Source: Bolinopsis microptera
Lineage: Eukaryota; Ctenophora; Tentaculata; Lobata; Bolinopsidae
Length of the DNA stretch: 64,000 nt
Assembly: GCF_026151205.1 (NCBI RefSeq)
Contig: NC_087082.1
Span: 1,764,001-1,828,000 of the forward strand
Direction of reading: 5' to 3'
Shown: positions 41,901 to 51,923 of the stretch, piece by piece
Numbering within the stretch: the stretch's first letter is position 1
Layout: each line of letters opens with the position of its first letter
Translations under genes and position numbers: made by a program
Notes under the pieces: generated by a model
Databases searched by the model: none
What the model was told of the DNA's origin: nothing
Seen by the model: only the letters and a program-made list of their open reading frames with translations

Positions 41901-44326
41901 AAACTTCACTTTGTGGAGAAAGTATTCAATGATTACAAAGACAAATTTGAGAGCGATGCTGTTAAAAGTTTGGAAGACAACTGGAAGAAATATAAGCCAA
42001 CAGCAGTCGAAGAGAATATTCCTGAAGCTTGGGGATACCATTTGTTCTGTCGAAAGCTTGCCAAACAATCCAAACCAAACACCAAATCTCTCTTCAACGC
42101 TGTTCTCCGGAACATAAGGAACATCCAACAACACTGCAGAGAGGCGGTAGCACGGTACAAAGAGCCCCACAAACAACCAAACTCAGAGGCTTTCACTATT
42201 CTAGAGGAAGTTTTGGGAGATTGCTCGGATGAAGACATTGGACGATATTTCTTTTCTAGAATTCCAGTACTGATTCCAATCGTGTACCTGTCTCTTTACC
42301 TTCACGCTAGAGAAAATAGAGTTCTGCAGCGGTACTACAAGAATGCTGATACTGATAAAACGGTTGCGGAGGGAAAGACTAAATCAGGGTGGAGTACTCT
42401 GGACAAGCTCATGACACGCAGCTCTAGATCATCTACCCCGTCTAGTTCCAGTAGAAGCAGATCCAACTCTAAGAGTTAGAGGACAGATCATCTACCCCGT
42501 CTAGTTCAAGTAGAAGCAGATCCAACTCTAAGAGTTAGAGGACAGATCATCTACCCCGTCTAGTTCAAGTAGAAGCAGATCCAACTCTAAGAGTTAGAGG
42601 ACATGATTATCGTTTTTAAGTTTAAACGGGGGTTACAGAGTACAGACTTTAGATGGATACCGCTTGTTGCAAGCTTCACTTGAAATATCCTTGATAAGTT
42701 ACTTTCATATCTCATGTGATTATGTTGACTGATTTAACCTTTCGTTTCAGTCGTATATTGCTATTTATGATTTTACCAGGGTTTAAACAAAAGCGATCTG
42801 ATTTCCAAATTTAGTCGATTTTATACTTTCATTTTCTCTTTGAATTGGATTTTTTTATTAAAGAAATTCTTAATAATTTCTGAAATCGAACCAAATTGTG
42901 TTTTAATTGGTCGCTTTTTAGAGTTAATTTCTGTCCTAAAAACTCACTTCTTTCCGAAAACTCTTCCCCAATTTCTAAAGAAGCGCAAAAGCTCTGACGT
43001 TTTCCATCCACAGTTTGATCCAAGCAGGGACACCGGTAATAACAAAGGTTTACGATAGTAAAGATGATGATGCGTTATCCTCCGCGCATACCAGAGGACT
43101 ACCTGCCGACCATTCTGGTGAGTTACATTCCTACTTACTTGTGTGATTTCTACCATTACTAGCGTGTTACGTCTGAGATTTGTTTATAAAGAGTTATCAC
43201 TGTATTTTGTACCTTCCAGTGCTCATATAGTTCGATAGATTTTCGTTGGTTACGGGTTTCTCTTTAAATGTTGAACATCTAGAAAGTTTTTAATAATCAT
43301 TGTTGCGTATCAGGGCCGGTTAGAGTTATAGAGATAAAAGGTGTTGACGAAAACATGTGTTGTGGTACTCATCTGAGCTCGCTCGCTCAAGTTAGTGAAA
43401 TTTCAGATCTCAGTTTTAAGAAATGAAATTTATGATTTAAACATGTGCCTACAGTAGGGGCAGACAAAGCGCTAATATTCTCGTGGGTTCAGACGGCAGC
43501 CCGTATAAAGAATTGCGTTAGGATACTTTTTGTATACTCTAATCCGAACTGATAAGATAAATTTCTACATCAAACAGACGAAATTTAACCATGTTTTTCC
43601 CTCCCGCCCAGCTGCAGATGATAAAACTGCTTCACACAGAATCTAAGAAAGGAAACACCTTGCTCTATTTCGTGTGTGGAGATAGAGTGATCAATACCCT
43701 CCAGAGTGCGTTAGAGGTTCAACACAAACTAAACGTCTTGCTCTCGTCTCCGCCTGAAAAGTTCGCTCCCATGGTCAGTTGAGTGTGTTGGGGCTTTTTA
43801 GTTTTGGATATTTAAGCTTGCGAAAATATTAGGTGGTTTTTAATCTTGTCAGTTGATGCAAGCTTTGTTTCCTATTAATTAATTTCGGTGCAAATATCCC
43901 TCAAATGACTAAACCTCCCATTCTCAGGTAGAAAAGCTGAATAAAGATAACCGCACATCACGCAAGACCGCTGAGAAACTATCAGAAGAGCTAGCCATCC
44001 TTCACGCCGCCTCCCTCCTCCAATCCTCGGAGCGGGTCCTCACCATGCACCGACCATCTCCAGACGAGAAGTACAGCCTGACTCTACAACGAGACCTACG
44101 AGACACGTGCGAGAAGAGACTGCTGCTGCTCACTATGGGGGAGCTGGGTGGAGCTCAGTTCGTGTTTAGGGGACCTGTGGATGTGGTGGATAAGTTGGGG
44201 AAGGGGCTCGCGCAGAAACTTGGGGGTAAGGGAGGAGGGAGGGATGGGAAATTCCAGGGGAAGTTTAGTGATCTGGCTCTTTTAGAGAGTGCTGTGCAAT
44301 ATCTTCGGGACAACTTTGAGTCATGA
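38983..44326 (+). CDS. AARSD1: AARSD1, alanyl-tRNA editing protein (9 coding exons)
   Basis: Trans-acting editing protein that hydrolyses mischarged Ser-tRNA(Ala) in the cytosol. Coding exons: 38983-39051, 39159-39304, 39727-39860, 40093-40161, 40359-40440, 43014-43117, 43314-43390, 43612-43773, 43928-44326. All introns are GT/AG, the phases agree, and the sum is 1242 nt, or 413 residues plus stop, close to the usual length of about 412. Starts MLLKCQKEPFLQQLTSKVV. EGGGQPCDHG is the conserved loop of the AlaX fold. Zinc ligands are visible as HMQQH (H111, H115) and CCGTH (C217, H221). The C-terminus GGKGGGRDGKFQGK matches the DHHA1-like glycine-rich motif. Intron 5 (40441-43013) contains kinase gene D on the same strand. 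A fragment of exons 1-2 lies at 28906. Confidence 0.93.
40980..42479 (+). CDS. Kinase-KEN endoribonuclease, copy D, nested in AARSD1 intron 5
   Basis: 499 residues from the ATG at 40980 (MRMDAVGNSG). A possible splice acceptor TTGAGTGCAG lies just upstream (40968), so a 5' untranslated exon may exist. Glycine loop LGEGSNGT (20-27), AVK K43, HRDLKPQN, and a canonical DFG in ITDFGLSLE, unlike every array copy. GTKGWKPKE, HPLFWS, IRNIQQH and YFFSRIP show a complete KEN domain. A six-residue unit DPRKSL is duplicated before the end of the C-lobe. The tail is Ser/Arg-rich (SSRSSTPSSSSRSRSNSKS). It is the most divergent and the most IRE1-like in its kinase motif, so it may be the ancestral type. 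No intron interrupts the main frame. Confidence 0.9.
   Translation: MRMDAVGNSGKVAINRNGILGEGSNGTCVYKGTFEKTVQVAVKRMVYFTTTDLKVINNEVTMLKKLDHPNIIRYKLFDKDKDFLYIVLDLCDASLTECIKKRTLNPSYMYMPGEMKAKFKINILKDILSGLEYLHKMDVIHRDLKPQNVLIKKSKTTEYGVTAVITDFGLSLEIKEDQTHVTATEAGTKGWKPKEVLGKGKKYFKKSMDIFAFGCVAQFVLSQSTDASNRYVHPFGEELCRERNIHFGKRVAFLDDPRKSLDPRKSLDREVDLLGDIMVNSCVSNDPKLRPEAMELLDHPLFWSYTDKLHFVEKVFNDYKDKFESDAVKSLEDNWKKYKPTAVEENIPEAWGYHLFCRKLAKQSKPNTKSLFNAVLRNIRNIQQHCREAVARYKEPHKQPNSEAFTILEEVLGDCSDEDIGRYFFSRIPVLIPIVYLSLYLHARENRVLQRYYKNADTDKTVAEGKTKSGWSTLDKLMTRSSRSSTPSSSSRSRSNSKS
42426..42602 (+). repeat. Three 59-bp repeats spanning the stop codon of gene D
   Basis: TCTACCCCGTCTAGTTC begins at 42432, 42491 and 42550. 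The first copy encodes the Ser/Arg-rich tail and the TAG stop; the other two are in the 3' untranslated region. Since 59 is not a multiple of three, read-through would change frame in each copy. Confidence 0.9.
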
Positions 44327-44933
44327 ACCTTCTTTGAAGATAGCTTATAACGTGATCGTAGATTTTCTATGATTTTCTATGATGATGTTTTATAGATTTA
44401 GACTTTAGGATTTTGTTTAACTTATTTTTAGACATAGTTTATATTTATTTATCTTACGAGGGATATTTACAATTTCCATCGTGGCCACTTTGCTTATCCA
44501 GTATAAAATATTCACAGTCCCATTCATTTAGTTCCACATCATATTGTTGTCTCAACGCATGAACCCTCATTTCTGATACATACCGATCTAGCGGGTTGAA
44601 ACACTGAATATGTAGTAGTTTCACTTGCATTCCAACAGGTGACATTTCATATCTTTTCTTACATGAATTTACTATGACTAGTAAACAAAACATCCTTCGA
44701 TTTCTGTAAAACCTGTTACAGTTTCCTGTGCGATAAAAGTTCTTTGACTTGATGTGAACTTACCGTTCATTTTTCTAAAACTGAATCCTCGTAGGTATGA
44801 GCCTTATGACCGATTAGGTTATGTAGCCAATAATTAAATTATTGTCAGTTTCATTTCATTCTTCTGTAATATAACCTAATAAATAATTTGATATTGATCC
44901 CTCATTTCTACATCTGGATGCTGGAAGGGGGAC
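44327..44933. other. AARSD1 3' flank up to the assembly gap
   Basis: AT-rich, with no further exon. Minus-strand frames here have no recognisable features. Confidence 0.5.
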
Positions 44934-45033
44934 NNNNNNNNNNNNNNNNNNNNNNNNNNNNNNNNNNNNNNNNNNNNNNNNNNNNNNNNNNNNNNNNNNN
45001 NNNNNNNNNNNNNNNNNNNNNNNNNNNNNNNNN
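44934..45033. other. Assembly gap (100 N)
   Basis: Exactly 100 N, the conventional length for a gap of unknown size. Linkage of the left and right parts is therefore only as good as the scaffolding. Confidence 0.99.
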
Positions 45034-45700
45034 TAGACAGAATAATTGATCACATGTTAAAAATAAGCTGATTTAGGAGAAGCAAATATTAGTTGAACAA
45101 CTCTTATTGCTCTACGAGGGTACCGAGGAAAGAAGGTGGACACCAAACGTGAGATTCAGCTATCAGAAGTCTCATACAACCTCATCCCTGCCCCTATAAT
45201 GGAGTAGATCATGTGTTTTGTTAAAATGTTTTTTGAAAAAATTATTGGTAGCAATGAATTGTGCTCTGCCAATTGCAACACTTAAAATTTGATTGTGCTC
45301 TGCCAATTGCATCACTTGCGTTAATTGAATGTATATATACTGTTTGACACACTTTTACCTTAACTAATCTCTGTCACATAAAATACTGGAAATAAAGTTC
45401 ACAACTATGAACTCAAATGTATATAAAACACACTCACAACTGATCGTACAGTTTAAAATGGAACAAAATAAGACAGAATAATTGATCAAATGTTAAAAAA
45501 TAAGCTGATTTAGGAGAAGCAAATATTAGTTAAACTAATCTCTGTCACATAAAATACTGAAAATAAAGTTCACAACTGTGAACTCAAATGTATATAAAAC
45601 ACACTCACAATTAATCGTACAGTTTAAAATGGAACAAAATAAGACAGAATAATTGATCAAATGTTTAAAAAATAAGCTGTTAAAAAATAAAGGTATCATA
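45034..45700. repeat. 171-bp tandem repeat next to the gap
   Basis: CTAATCTCTGTCACATAAAA recurs 171 bp apart (45363 and 45534 regions), and AGACAGAATAATTGATCA occurs at 45035, 45470 and 45641. The copies are partial at both ends. Such an array probably caused the gap. Confidence 0.8.
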
Positions 45701-45883
45701 TCAGACGAGTAGCTTAAATGCGGGGCGAAGGTCTCAATTAAAGGAATAAATTGTAATGCTGCAGGGCGCGGCATAGCAACCATCCAATGAGCAACGATCC
45801 AATGCGAAAATTTAAAATCACATTTGGATATAATGCGCGTGAGTGCTTACAAATTTGCTTTTGGCGGAGATATAAACTGCGCC

Positions 45884-46296
45884 TATTATGAAAGGTTAGC
45901 CTAAAATACATATTCTCTGTAAGTTATAGCTTTATATCTGTTTAAATGTGGATATCGATACTAAGGCGAAAAAACCACAACAAATGAACTAAATTGCCCA
46001 TATCTTGGTTCGCGATATTCGCGGAATTGATCTCATTAAAAATAAAATTGTAACGGCCAAATTCCAAAATTTTCTCACCAAAATTCAGAATTCAGAAAAT
46101 TTCATGCAAAAATTTTGAAAACTGATAGTGATTGAGTTGTTACAATTTTAATAAAATCAATTCCGCGAATATCGCGAACCAAGATATGGGCAATTTAGTT
46201 CATTTTTTGGTTTTTTTCGCCTTAGTATCCACATTTAAACAGATATAAAGCTATAACTTACAGAGAATATGTATTTTAGACTAACCTTTCATAATA
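45884..46296. repeat. Inverted repeat, about 160-170-bp arms
   Basis: Left arm 45884-46054 starts TATTATGAAAGGTTAG; right arm 46139-46296 ends CTAACCTTTCATAATA. The arms match through CATATCTTGGTTCGCGATAT and its complement, with small differences. Spacer is 84 bp. No coding sequence; a foldback-type or MITE element. Confidence 0.8.
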
Positions 46297-46694
46297 AGTA
46301 AGTCTCATTCAAAAATATTAATAGTTGACTAATTTATGGGACGAAATCTACCAAATTTGGTGCGTATGCCCAAATATGGGCATATGGTTTTTGGCTCATA
46401 ACTCAGTCATTTTTTGTCCAATCTTGATGAAATTTCATATACAAGTTCAAGAGACCACTAGCTACAAGTAGAGCACCACAAACCTGGGTTTTTGGCATGT
46501 TTAGGGTATTTGGCTAAATTGGGCCTAATTTGGACCAAATATGGGCGTGGCTGCCCTGCGCGCACCGTTTGGCGGTTGGGGTCCGAGACCCCCTCAAAAG
46601 TTCGGTCACTGGTCCTCGTTTGTTGGTCAACTGCTATCTCGAAATCACGTTTCACAAAAAATTACCCATTGCCCCCCCCCCCCCCCCCCAATCA
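46297..46694. other. Non-coding with poly-C
   Basis: Contains words such as CCAAATATGGGC in both orientations and a poly-C run at about 46673-46689 immediately before the next open frame. GGGGTCCGAGACCCC resembles the inner arms of the TTAA element at 32992. No gene recognised. Confidence 0.4.
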
Positions 46695-47632
46695 TGTGGA
46701 ACCAATCAGAGTACCAAAGGAAAAATAGCTGGTTAGCAAACATCCAAAGATCTACCATCAACCTTGATCATAGGTACTCAAAAGCTAGAGATAAAAAGCC
46801 GAATGTTCACCTGGTTGAGGAAGAAAAGGAGGAGGTAACTGTTTTGCTACCGCCAAGCAATTCCATTTTTAGCGAAGAAGAAATATGTGAGACAACTAAT
46901 GTGTGGGAATGTGATGACGTGATTGAAGTGCCTCCTCAAGCGATACCGGTGTTAAAAACACCATCCCCTGACACTCTCACAATACCCATAAAAGGTAATC
47001 TAAACCCTGAGAGGAATGACAAACTCAAAGACCTTTCGAGCTCTTATATAAAAGAAAAAGCGCAGCAAGTTCAACATTGTACACCCAATCCGACAGAGGT
47101 CAGTGCTATGATCGAAAACAAAGCTAAAATCACCGACAAAGCACCTCTTAAAGTAAATACCAATCACCCCGTGAATATCAAAGTTCGTCAGTCCCGGCAG
47201 TCAGGTGCTCCCCAAGAGGAAGTGCCTAATTGTATACGACAACCAAGCACCCTACAAGAGGAAGTGCCTAATTGTATACGACAACCAAGCACCCTACAAG
47301 AGGAAGTGCCTAATTGTATACGACAACCAAGCACCCTACAAGAGGAAGTGCCTAATTGTATACGACAACCAAGCACCCTACAAGAGGAAGTGCCTAATTG
47401 TATACGACAACCAAGCACCCTACAAGAGGAAGTGCCTAATTGTATACGACGACCAAGCACCCTACAAGAGGAAGTGCCTAATTGTATACGACGACCAAGC
47501 ACCCTACAAGAGGAAGTGCCTAATTGTATACGACAACCAAGCACCCTACAAGAGGAAGTGCCTAATTGTATACGACAACCAAGCACCCTACAAGAGGAAG
47601 TGCCTAATTGTATACGACAACCTCTTCGATGA
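46695..47632 (+). CDS. Hypothetical protein with 14-residue tandem repeats
   Basis: Not recognised. Open from the ATG at 46695 (MWNQSEYQRKNSW) for 312 codons. The first 170 residues are non-repetitive, acidic and hydrophilic (VEEEKEEVTVLL, VWECDDVIEVPP). Then follow ten units of EEVPNCIRQPSTLQ ending QPLR-stop. A second frame through the same repeats (KRKCLIVYDNQAPY) continues instead into LFDDFDSDRFSGQFE and KYRAFSVDDILSKLSTKPG, which ends at a splice-donor-like CCAGGTAAGC (47724). The true gene may use the second frame after a frameshift, or be one exon of a spliced gene. No signal peptide or membrane segment. Confidence 0.35.
47213..47625 (+). repeat. 42-bp tandem repeat, about 10 units
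   Basis: Units CAAGAGGAAGTGCCTAATTG plus TATACGACAACCAAGCACCCTA, 42 bp each and almost identical; the only recurrent change is CGACAACC to CGACGACC in two units. A length divisible by three keeps any frame open through the array, so several frames are open on both strands. Confidence 0.9.
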
Positions 47633-47721
47633 TTTCGATAGCGATAGATTCAGTGGACAGTTTGAAATAAACAAGTACAGAGCGTTCTCAGTTGACGACA
47701 TCCTTTCAAAGCTAAGCACGA

Positions 47722-48165
47722 AGCCAGGTAAGCGACAAGACAAATAAAATACACATAGACACCACCAGGTAAGCACAAAGTCAGGTAAGCGACAAGACAA
47801 ATAAAATACACATAGACAGCGCCAGGTAAGCACAAAGTCAGGTAAGCGACAAGACAAATATAATACACATAGACAGCGCCAGGTAAGCACGAAGCCAGGT
47901 AAGCGACAATATAAATAAAACACACATAGATAAGACAGCGCCAGGTAAGCACGAAGCCAGGTAAGCGACATGACATATAATTAAAGACACATAGACAGTG
48001 CTAGGTAAGCACGAAGCCAGGTAAGCGACAAGGTAAAATTCTCATAGACACCACCAGGTAAGCACGAAGCCAGGTAAGCGACAAGACAAATAAAATACAC
48101 ATAGACAGCGCCAGGTAAGCACGAAGCCAGGTAAGCGACAAGACAAATAAAATACGCATAGAAAG
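47722..48165 (+). repeat. 57-bp tandem array of splice-donor-like motifs
   Basis: GGTAAGCGAC occurs at 47727, 47784, 47841 and onward with a 57-bp period, about eight units. Each unit holds two copies of CCAGGTAAGC or CAGGTAAGC, which fit the 5' splice-site consensus. The first copy coincides with the likely exon end of the preceding frame, so the array seems to have grown from an exon-intron junction. Confidence 0.85.
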
Positions 48166-48640
48166 ATACAAGTAAATACGAGGGCAGGTGGGCAAGAGGA
48201 AATGTATAAAGATACTGGTAAATACGAGGACAGGTGGGCAAGAGGCAATTTATAAAGATACAGGTAAATACGAGGGCAGGTGGGCAAGAGGCAATGTATA
48301 AAGATTCTGGTAAATACGAGGGCAGGTGAGCAAGAGGAAATGTATAAAGATACTGGTAAATACGAGGGCATATGGGCAAGAGGAAATGTATAAAAATACA
48401 GGTAAATACGATGCTAGGTGGGCAAGAGGAAATGTATAAAGATACAGGTAAATACGAGGGCAGGTGGGCGAGAGGAAATGTATAAAGATACTGGTAAATA
48501 CGAGGGCAGGTGGGCAAGAGGCAATGTATAAAATATACAGGTAAATACGATGCTAGGTGGGCAAGAGGAAATGTATAAAGATACAGGTAAATACGAGGGC
48601 AGGTGGGCGAGAGGAAATGTATAAAGATACAGGTAGTACA
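48166..48640 (+). repeat. 46-bp tandem array, left location
   Basis: Units of the type TACGAGGGCAGGTGGGCAAG then AGGAAATGTATAAAGATACAGGTAAA, 46 bp, about 10 copies with variants (ATGCTAGG for AGGGCAGG). The same unit forms the array at 61453-62450 inside a foldback element 13 kb away. Because 46 leaves a remainder of one on division by three, all minus-strand frames give the same hydrophobic 46-residue repeat; this is not a gene. Confidence 0.9.
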
Positions 48641-49071
48641 GTCAAATCCGTCCTTATTTAAGCCTTTGTCGGACAAAATTCGCAACAAAGCGATTTTAAC
48701 GGGATATGGTCGGGACAGGTCCCAGGAATCATTCCAGAGAAGTCCCAAAATTTCTGACTTGAGCAAAATCCACAATTACCACTTTTTTACCACCTTTTTA
48801 CCACTTTGGTTTTCCGCAAATAAGTCACGTTCTAAATATCCTAGAAGATTCTAGTTTAAAGCAGTGTGTTTAGAAAACAAAGGAGGACAACTTTTTCTTT
48901 ACCAACTTTTTCAAAAATAAATTATTTAATCAATTATTTAAATAATTAGTAAATTTTCAAATATTTCAAAAAATTTTTTTTATAACAATTTTGCACAATT
49001 ACATTACACGTACAATGAACTAATTTTTATAAAACTTTTGAAAATTTTCACTTTCAATATTTTGGACTTGG
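48641..49071. other. Non-coding, contains a diverged copy of the next inverted repeat
   Basis: 48780-48950 (ACCACTTTGGTTTTCCGC...) resembles 49085-49250 in direct orientation. No gene seen. Confidence 0.5.
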
Positions 49072-51597
49072 ACTATTTACCACTTTTTACCACATTGGAT
49101 CTCCGCTAATAAAACGACTTCTGAATGTCGTAGAAGGTTCTAGATTGAACCGATGTGTTCAAAACATAAGAGAGAACAACTTTTTATTTGCCAACCTTTG
49201 GATTAGATAATTAATCAATTAATTAATTAGATAATAAGTAAATTGTTAAAAATTTCAAAAATATAATTTTTACCAAAAATCTTTGCCGTGACGTAAAACG
49301 TAAAATGAATTTACTTGAATAATAGAACAAACACCGTCACATAGATTAGATAACAGATAAAAGAGATCCAGATCAATGGAATAAACGGTCGAAATTTGTA
49401 CGATGCTATAGCTAATAACTATTTGAACATCATATATATCGACTTAGTATTGTGCTTAACTAGATTGTTGAACTGGTTTGTTTAAACAAGAGAACTGAAT
49501 CCTACGATCTTATCTCTGATTGTCAGTTTATCGTTTCGGAAGTGTAAGCTTCAGCTTTTGCTTTATGTTGACTTCTCTTCGTAAAAAAGTTGAATCTGCC
49601 AAGAATCGAGGACTGACATCACTCGAAATAGTTAATATTTTGACAACAGAAGAACACATCGTGTGCCTGATACTATACGCGTGCTGATTCTATGTAAGTA
49701 ACTGTCAACTAATATACAATAATAGTAATATGTTTTTACCGTTTTACTTTTAAGTTTGATGTCAGCGGAGAGCGCGACTAGAGGCATTCTTAACCAATAC
49801 AATGTTTTAATTTACCAGGCAAATGAGGAGTTAATTCCGGTGAATAGCTTTAAGAGGGCGAATGATTGACAAAGTACATTTGTATGGAATGAAATATGGA
49901 AAGGGTTGCTGTCCCCAGGTACTATTTTAACTAATTATCTTTTAGTAAGTGCACTAACTTTTAAACTATGCCCAGCAAATTTGAAACGGATAGTTACAGT
50001 CCTGAAGCCTTTCATACTCTGTATGAATAATCAAACCGTCGCACCACAGATTGGATCAACAACCCCTGGTCACTGAACAAAATTAAACGGCAGTACAACG
50101 GCCTGACCGATTCCGCTCAGAGTGACGTCTATTGTGTGTTATTGCAAGCAGTGACCATATACCAGTTCCAAAGATTCTTATCGGCTAATGAAGATGAGTC
50201 CGTTGTAACTGAGGCAGAACCATCTTTAGTTCACGAACACAGTTTAAACAAATGTCCATTCTGTAACCTAGAGATCGCACCAAATGATAAATCCTCAAGT
50301 CGGGTTACTGGCAGGGTAAGTTATTGTGTGCGGGGAGGGGGGAGGTGGTATAGTACACATACGTTAGGCATTTTTACCCTACGTCTTGGGGCGATTCGAT
50401 TTTCGAAATCAGCGTCAAAAATACACTGATTTAGATTAATTTCATACCCAAAGGGCCTTTAGTAGGAGTGCAGTGCATACGTGAGGGGTATTGTTTCTCC
50501 GTAGCTTAGTGCACTAGATTCCCACTATAGGGATCGTGCAGAAAGCCCAATTACGGTATCGTAGCACCCTGTCGCATGGTTAGCGATTAGGTAATCATTG
50601 ATTACCAGATCAATTTCGCTAACGAGATAAACTAATTTCTTGATGACTTCGTCATTTTCAGTCTGTTTCGCGCCATCTTTTCAGAATTCAGATCATATTC
50701 CGAATATAATGGCCTTTTGCAATGTGCAGTTTACAGCATGTTCGCAAACACGATTATGTTGATTACAAGACTCAACGGAGTTGGTAAGGATCGGCTATTC
50801 AGAACGATTGCATCTATCGATGAAAGTGTAATAGATAGCTTTTTATTCGGCAAATTCTACACCAGCTACCATAAAGCATGTCGGAGAACTTTTGATGCTG
50901 CAGCTGATTTCATCAAAATCGAGATCATGACTAGATGAAGCCAGACTTTCGGTTCTTGAACAGAAGTCGTAATCTTCAACAACAGACATCAAGTGCGAAC
51001 AGCTCCCGCCAACATCTGGGGCAGCTGAACAACATTCTTATCGTGTTTACCATCAGCTGCAGGCGTGGGATGACAATAACCTAGATCCGATAAGCTGGGG
51101 ATGGAAGATGAACAATGGAGCACATGTACCAGTGACCACTCTTATGAGTACAGCTCCGAAAAAGCTCATTCAAAACATCAGTTGCAACTGTTTAAAGTCA
51201 GGTTGTGGCAATGCTTGTTCATGCAGAAAAGCAGGAATACATTGTGGATCAACCTGCCTCAAATGTCAGGACAATTGCACCAATGTGCCAGCTGAGGACT
51301 CATAAGTATCTAGTATACATGGTTATATAAAGTGCTGCTTCGATTTCCCAATCAATTTAATGAAAAATTGTTAATTATTCGTGTTATGCAATTTTAAAAT
51401 ATTTTGATCGAAAATAATTTTTATAATTTTTGGATATTTTTAAATAATTGATTAATTAATTATTTAATCCAAAGGTTGGCGAATAAAATTTGTTCTCTCT
51501 TATGTTATAAACACATCGGTTCAATCTAGAACCTTCTACGACATTCAGAAGTCGTTTTATTAGCGGAGATCCAATGTGGTAAAAAGTGGTAAATAGT
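49072..51597 (+). mobile_element. Candidate DNA transposon: inverted repeats around a CXC-domain gene
   Basis: ACTATTTACCACTTTTTACC begins the left arm (49072-49230); its reverse complement ends the right arm (51446-51597). The arms match over about 150 bp with some changes. The enclosed 2.2 kb holds the remnants of one gene (49970-51305). The geometry of a gene between long terminal inverted repeats suggests a DNA transposon, though I see no catalytic transposase motif and no target duplication. Confidence 0.5.
49970..51305 (+). pseudogene. CXC-domain protein of transposon-associated type, broken
   Basis: The C-terminal part is clear from about 50972: PPTSGAAEQHSYRVYHQLQA, then NNLDPISWGWK, PVTTLMSTAPKKLI, and a cysteine cluster CNCLKSGCGNACSCRKAGIH with CGSTCLKCQDNC, ending at 51303-51305. 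This W-G-W plus C-rich (CXC-like) C-terminus is common in uncharacterised, transposon-like proteins of cnidarians and arthropods. Upstream fragments fit the same family: KCPFCNLEI (about 50258) with a donor GGCAGGGTAAGT at 50308-50319, and SYHKACRRTFDAAAD (about 50866). An early stop after MPSKFETDSYSPEAFHTLYE (49969) and a stop before 50972 argue for decay, unless introns remove them. Confidence 0.5.
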
Positions 51598-51923
51598 GGT
51601 TATTCTTTACAAATTTCGAGATTTGAAGATAACTCAAAATCTACGTTGTCTTGAATTTTCCCCCTGGAGGGAAGGGGGGGAACATTACTTTTACAAAACG
51701 AACATGTTGCAAAAAACCGGTCGCTATCTCTTTTACTTTTGAAGTTAGGCCCTGGCCAGTAAGGTTTCCTGGGTTTAACTTAAACAGTGACAAATTTTAG
51801 TTTAATTTAAATTTATCATAGATCATAGTAACAAACTGAAGTGTAACTGTAGCACAGTTTACATACCATACTATAAGTTATATCTTGATGCAATCTAGTA
51901 TTAGTAAGGTATCTTGATGCAAG
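51598..51923. other. Tandemly repeated flank interrupted by the LTR element
   Basis: The unit with GTGACAAATTTTA, AATTTAAATTTATCA and ATCTTGATGCAAG also occurs at 60407-60545 and 60585-60700. The LTR element is inserted within this diverged tandem repeat. No gene. Confidence 0.7.

Noticed and set aside
44856-45053. Minus-strand frame across the gap
   Set aside because: Half of it is N; no evidence of a protein.
47981-48775. Minus-strand 264-codon hydrophobic frame
   Set aside because: Products of the 57-bp and 46-bp arrays, with no start context and no domain.
50495-50560. tRNA-like sequence TAGCTTAGTGC
   Set aside because: Resembles an A box, but I found no B box and no cloverleaf.
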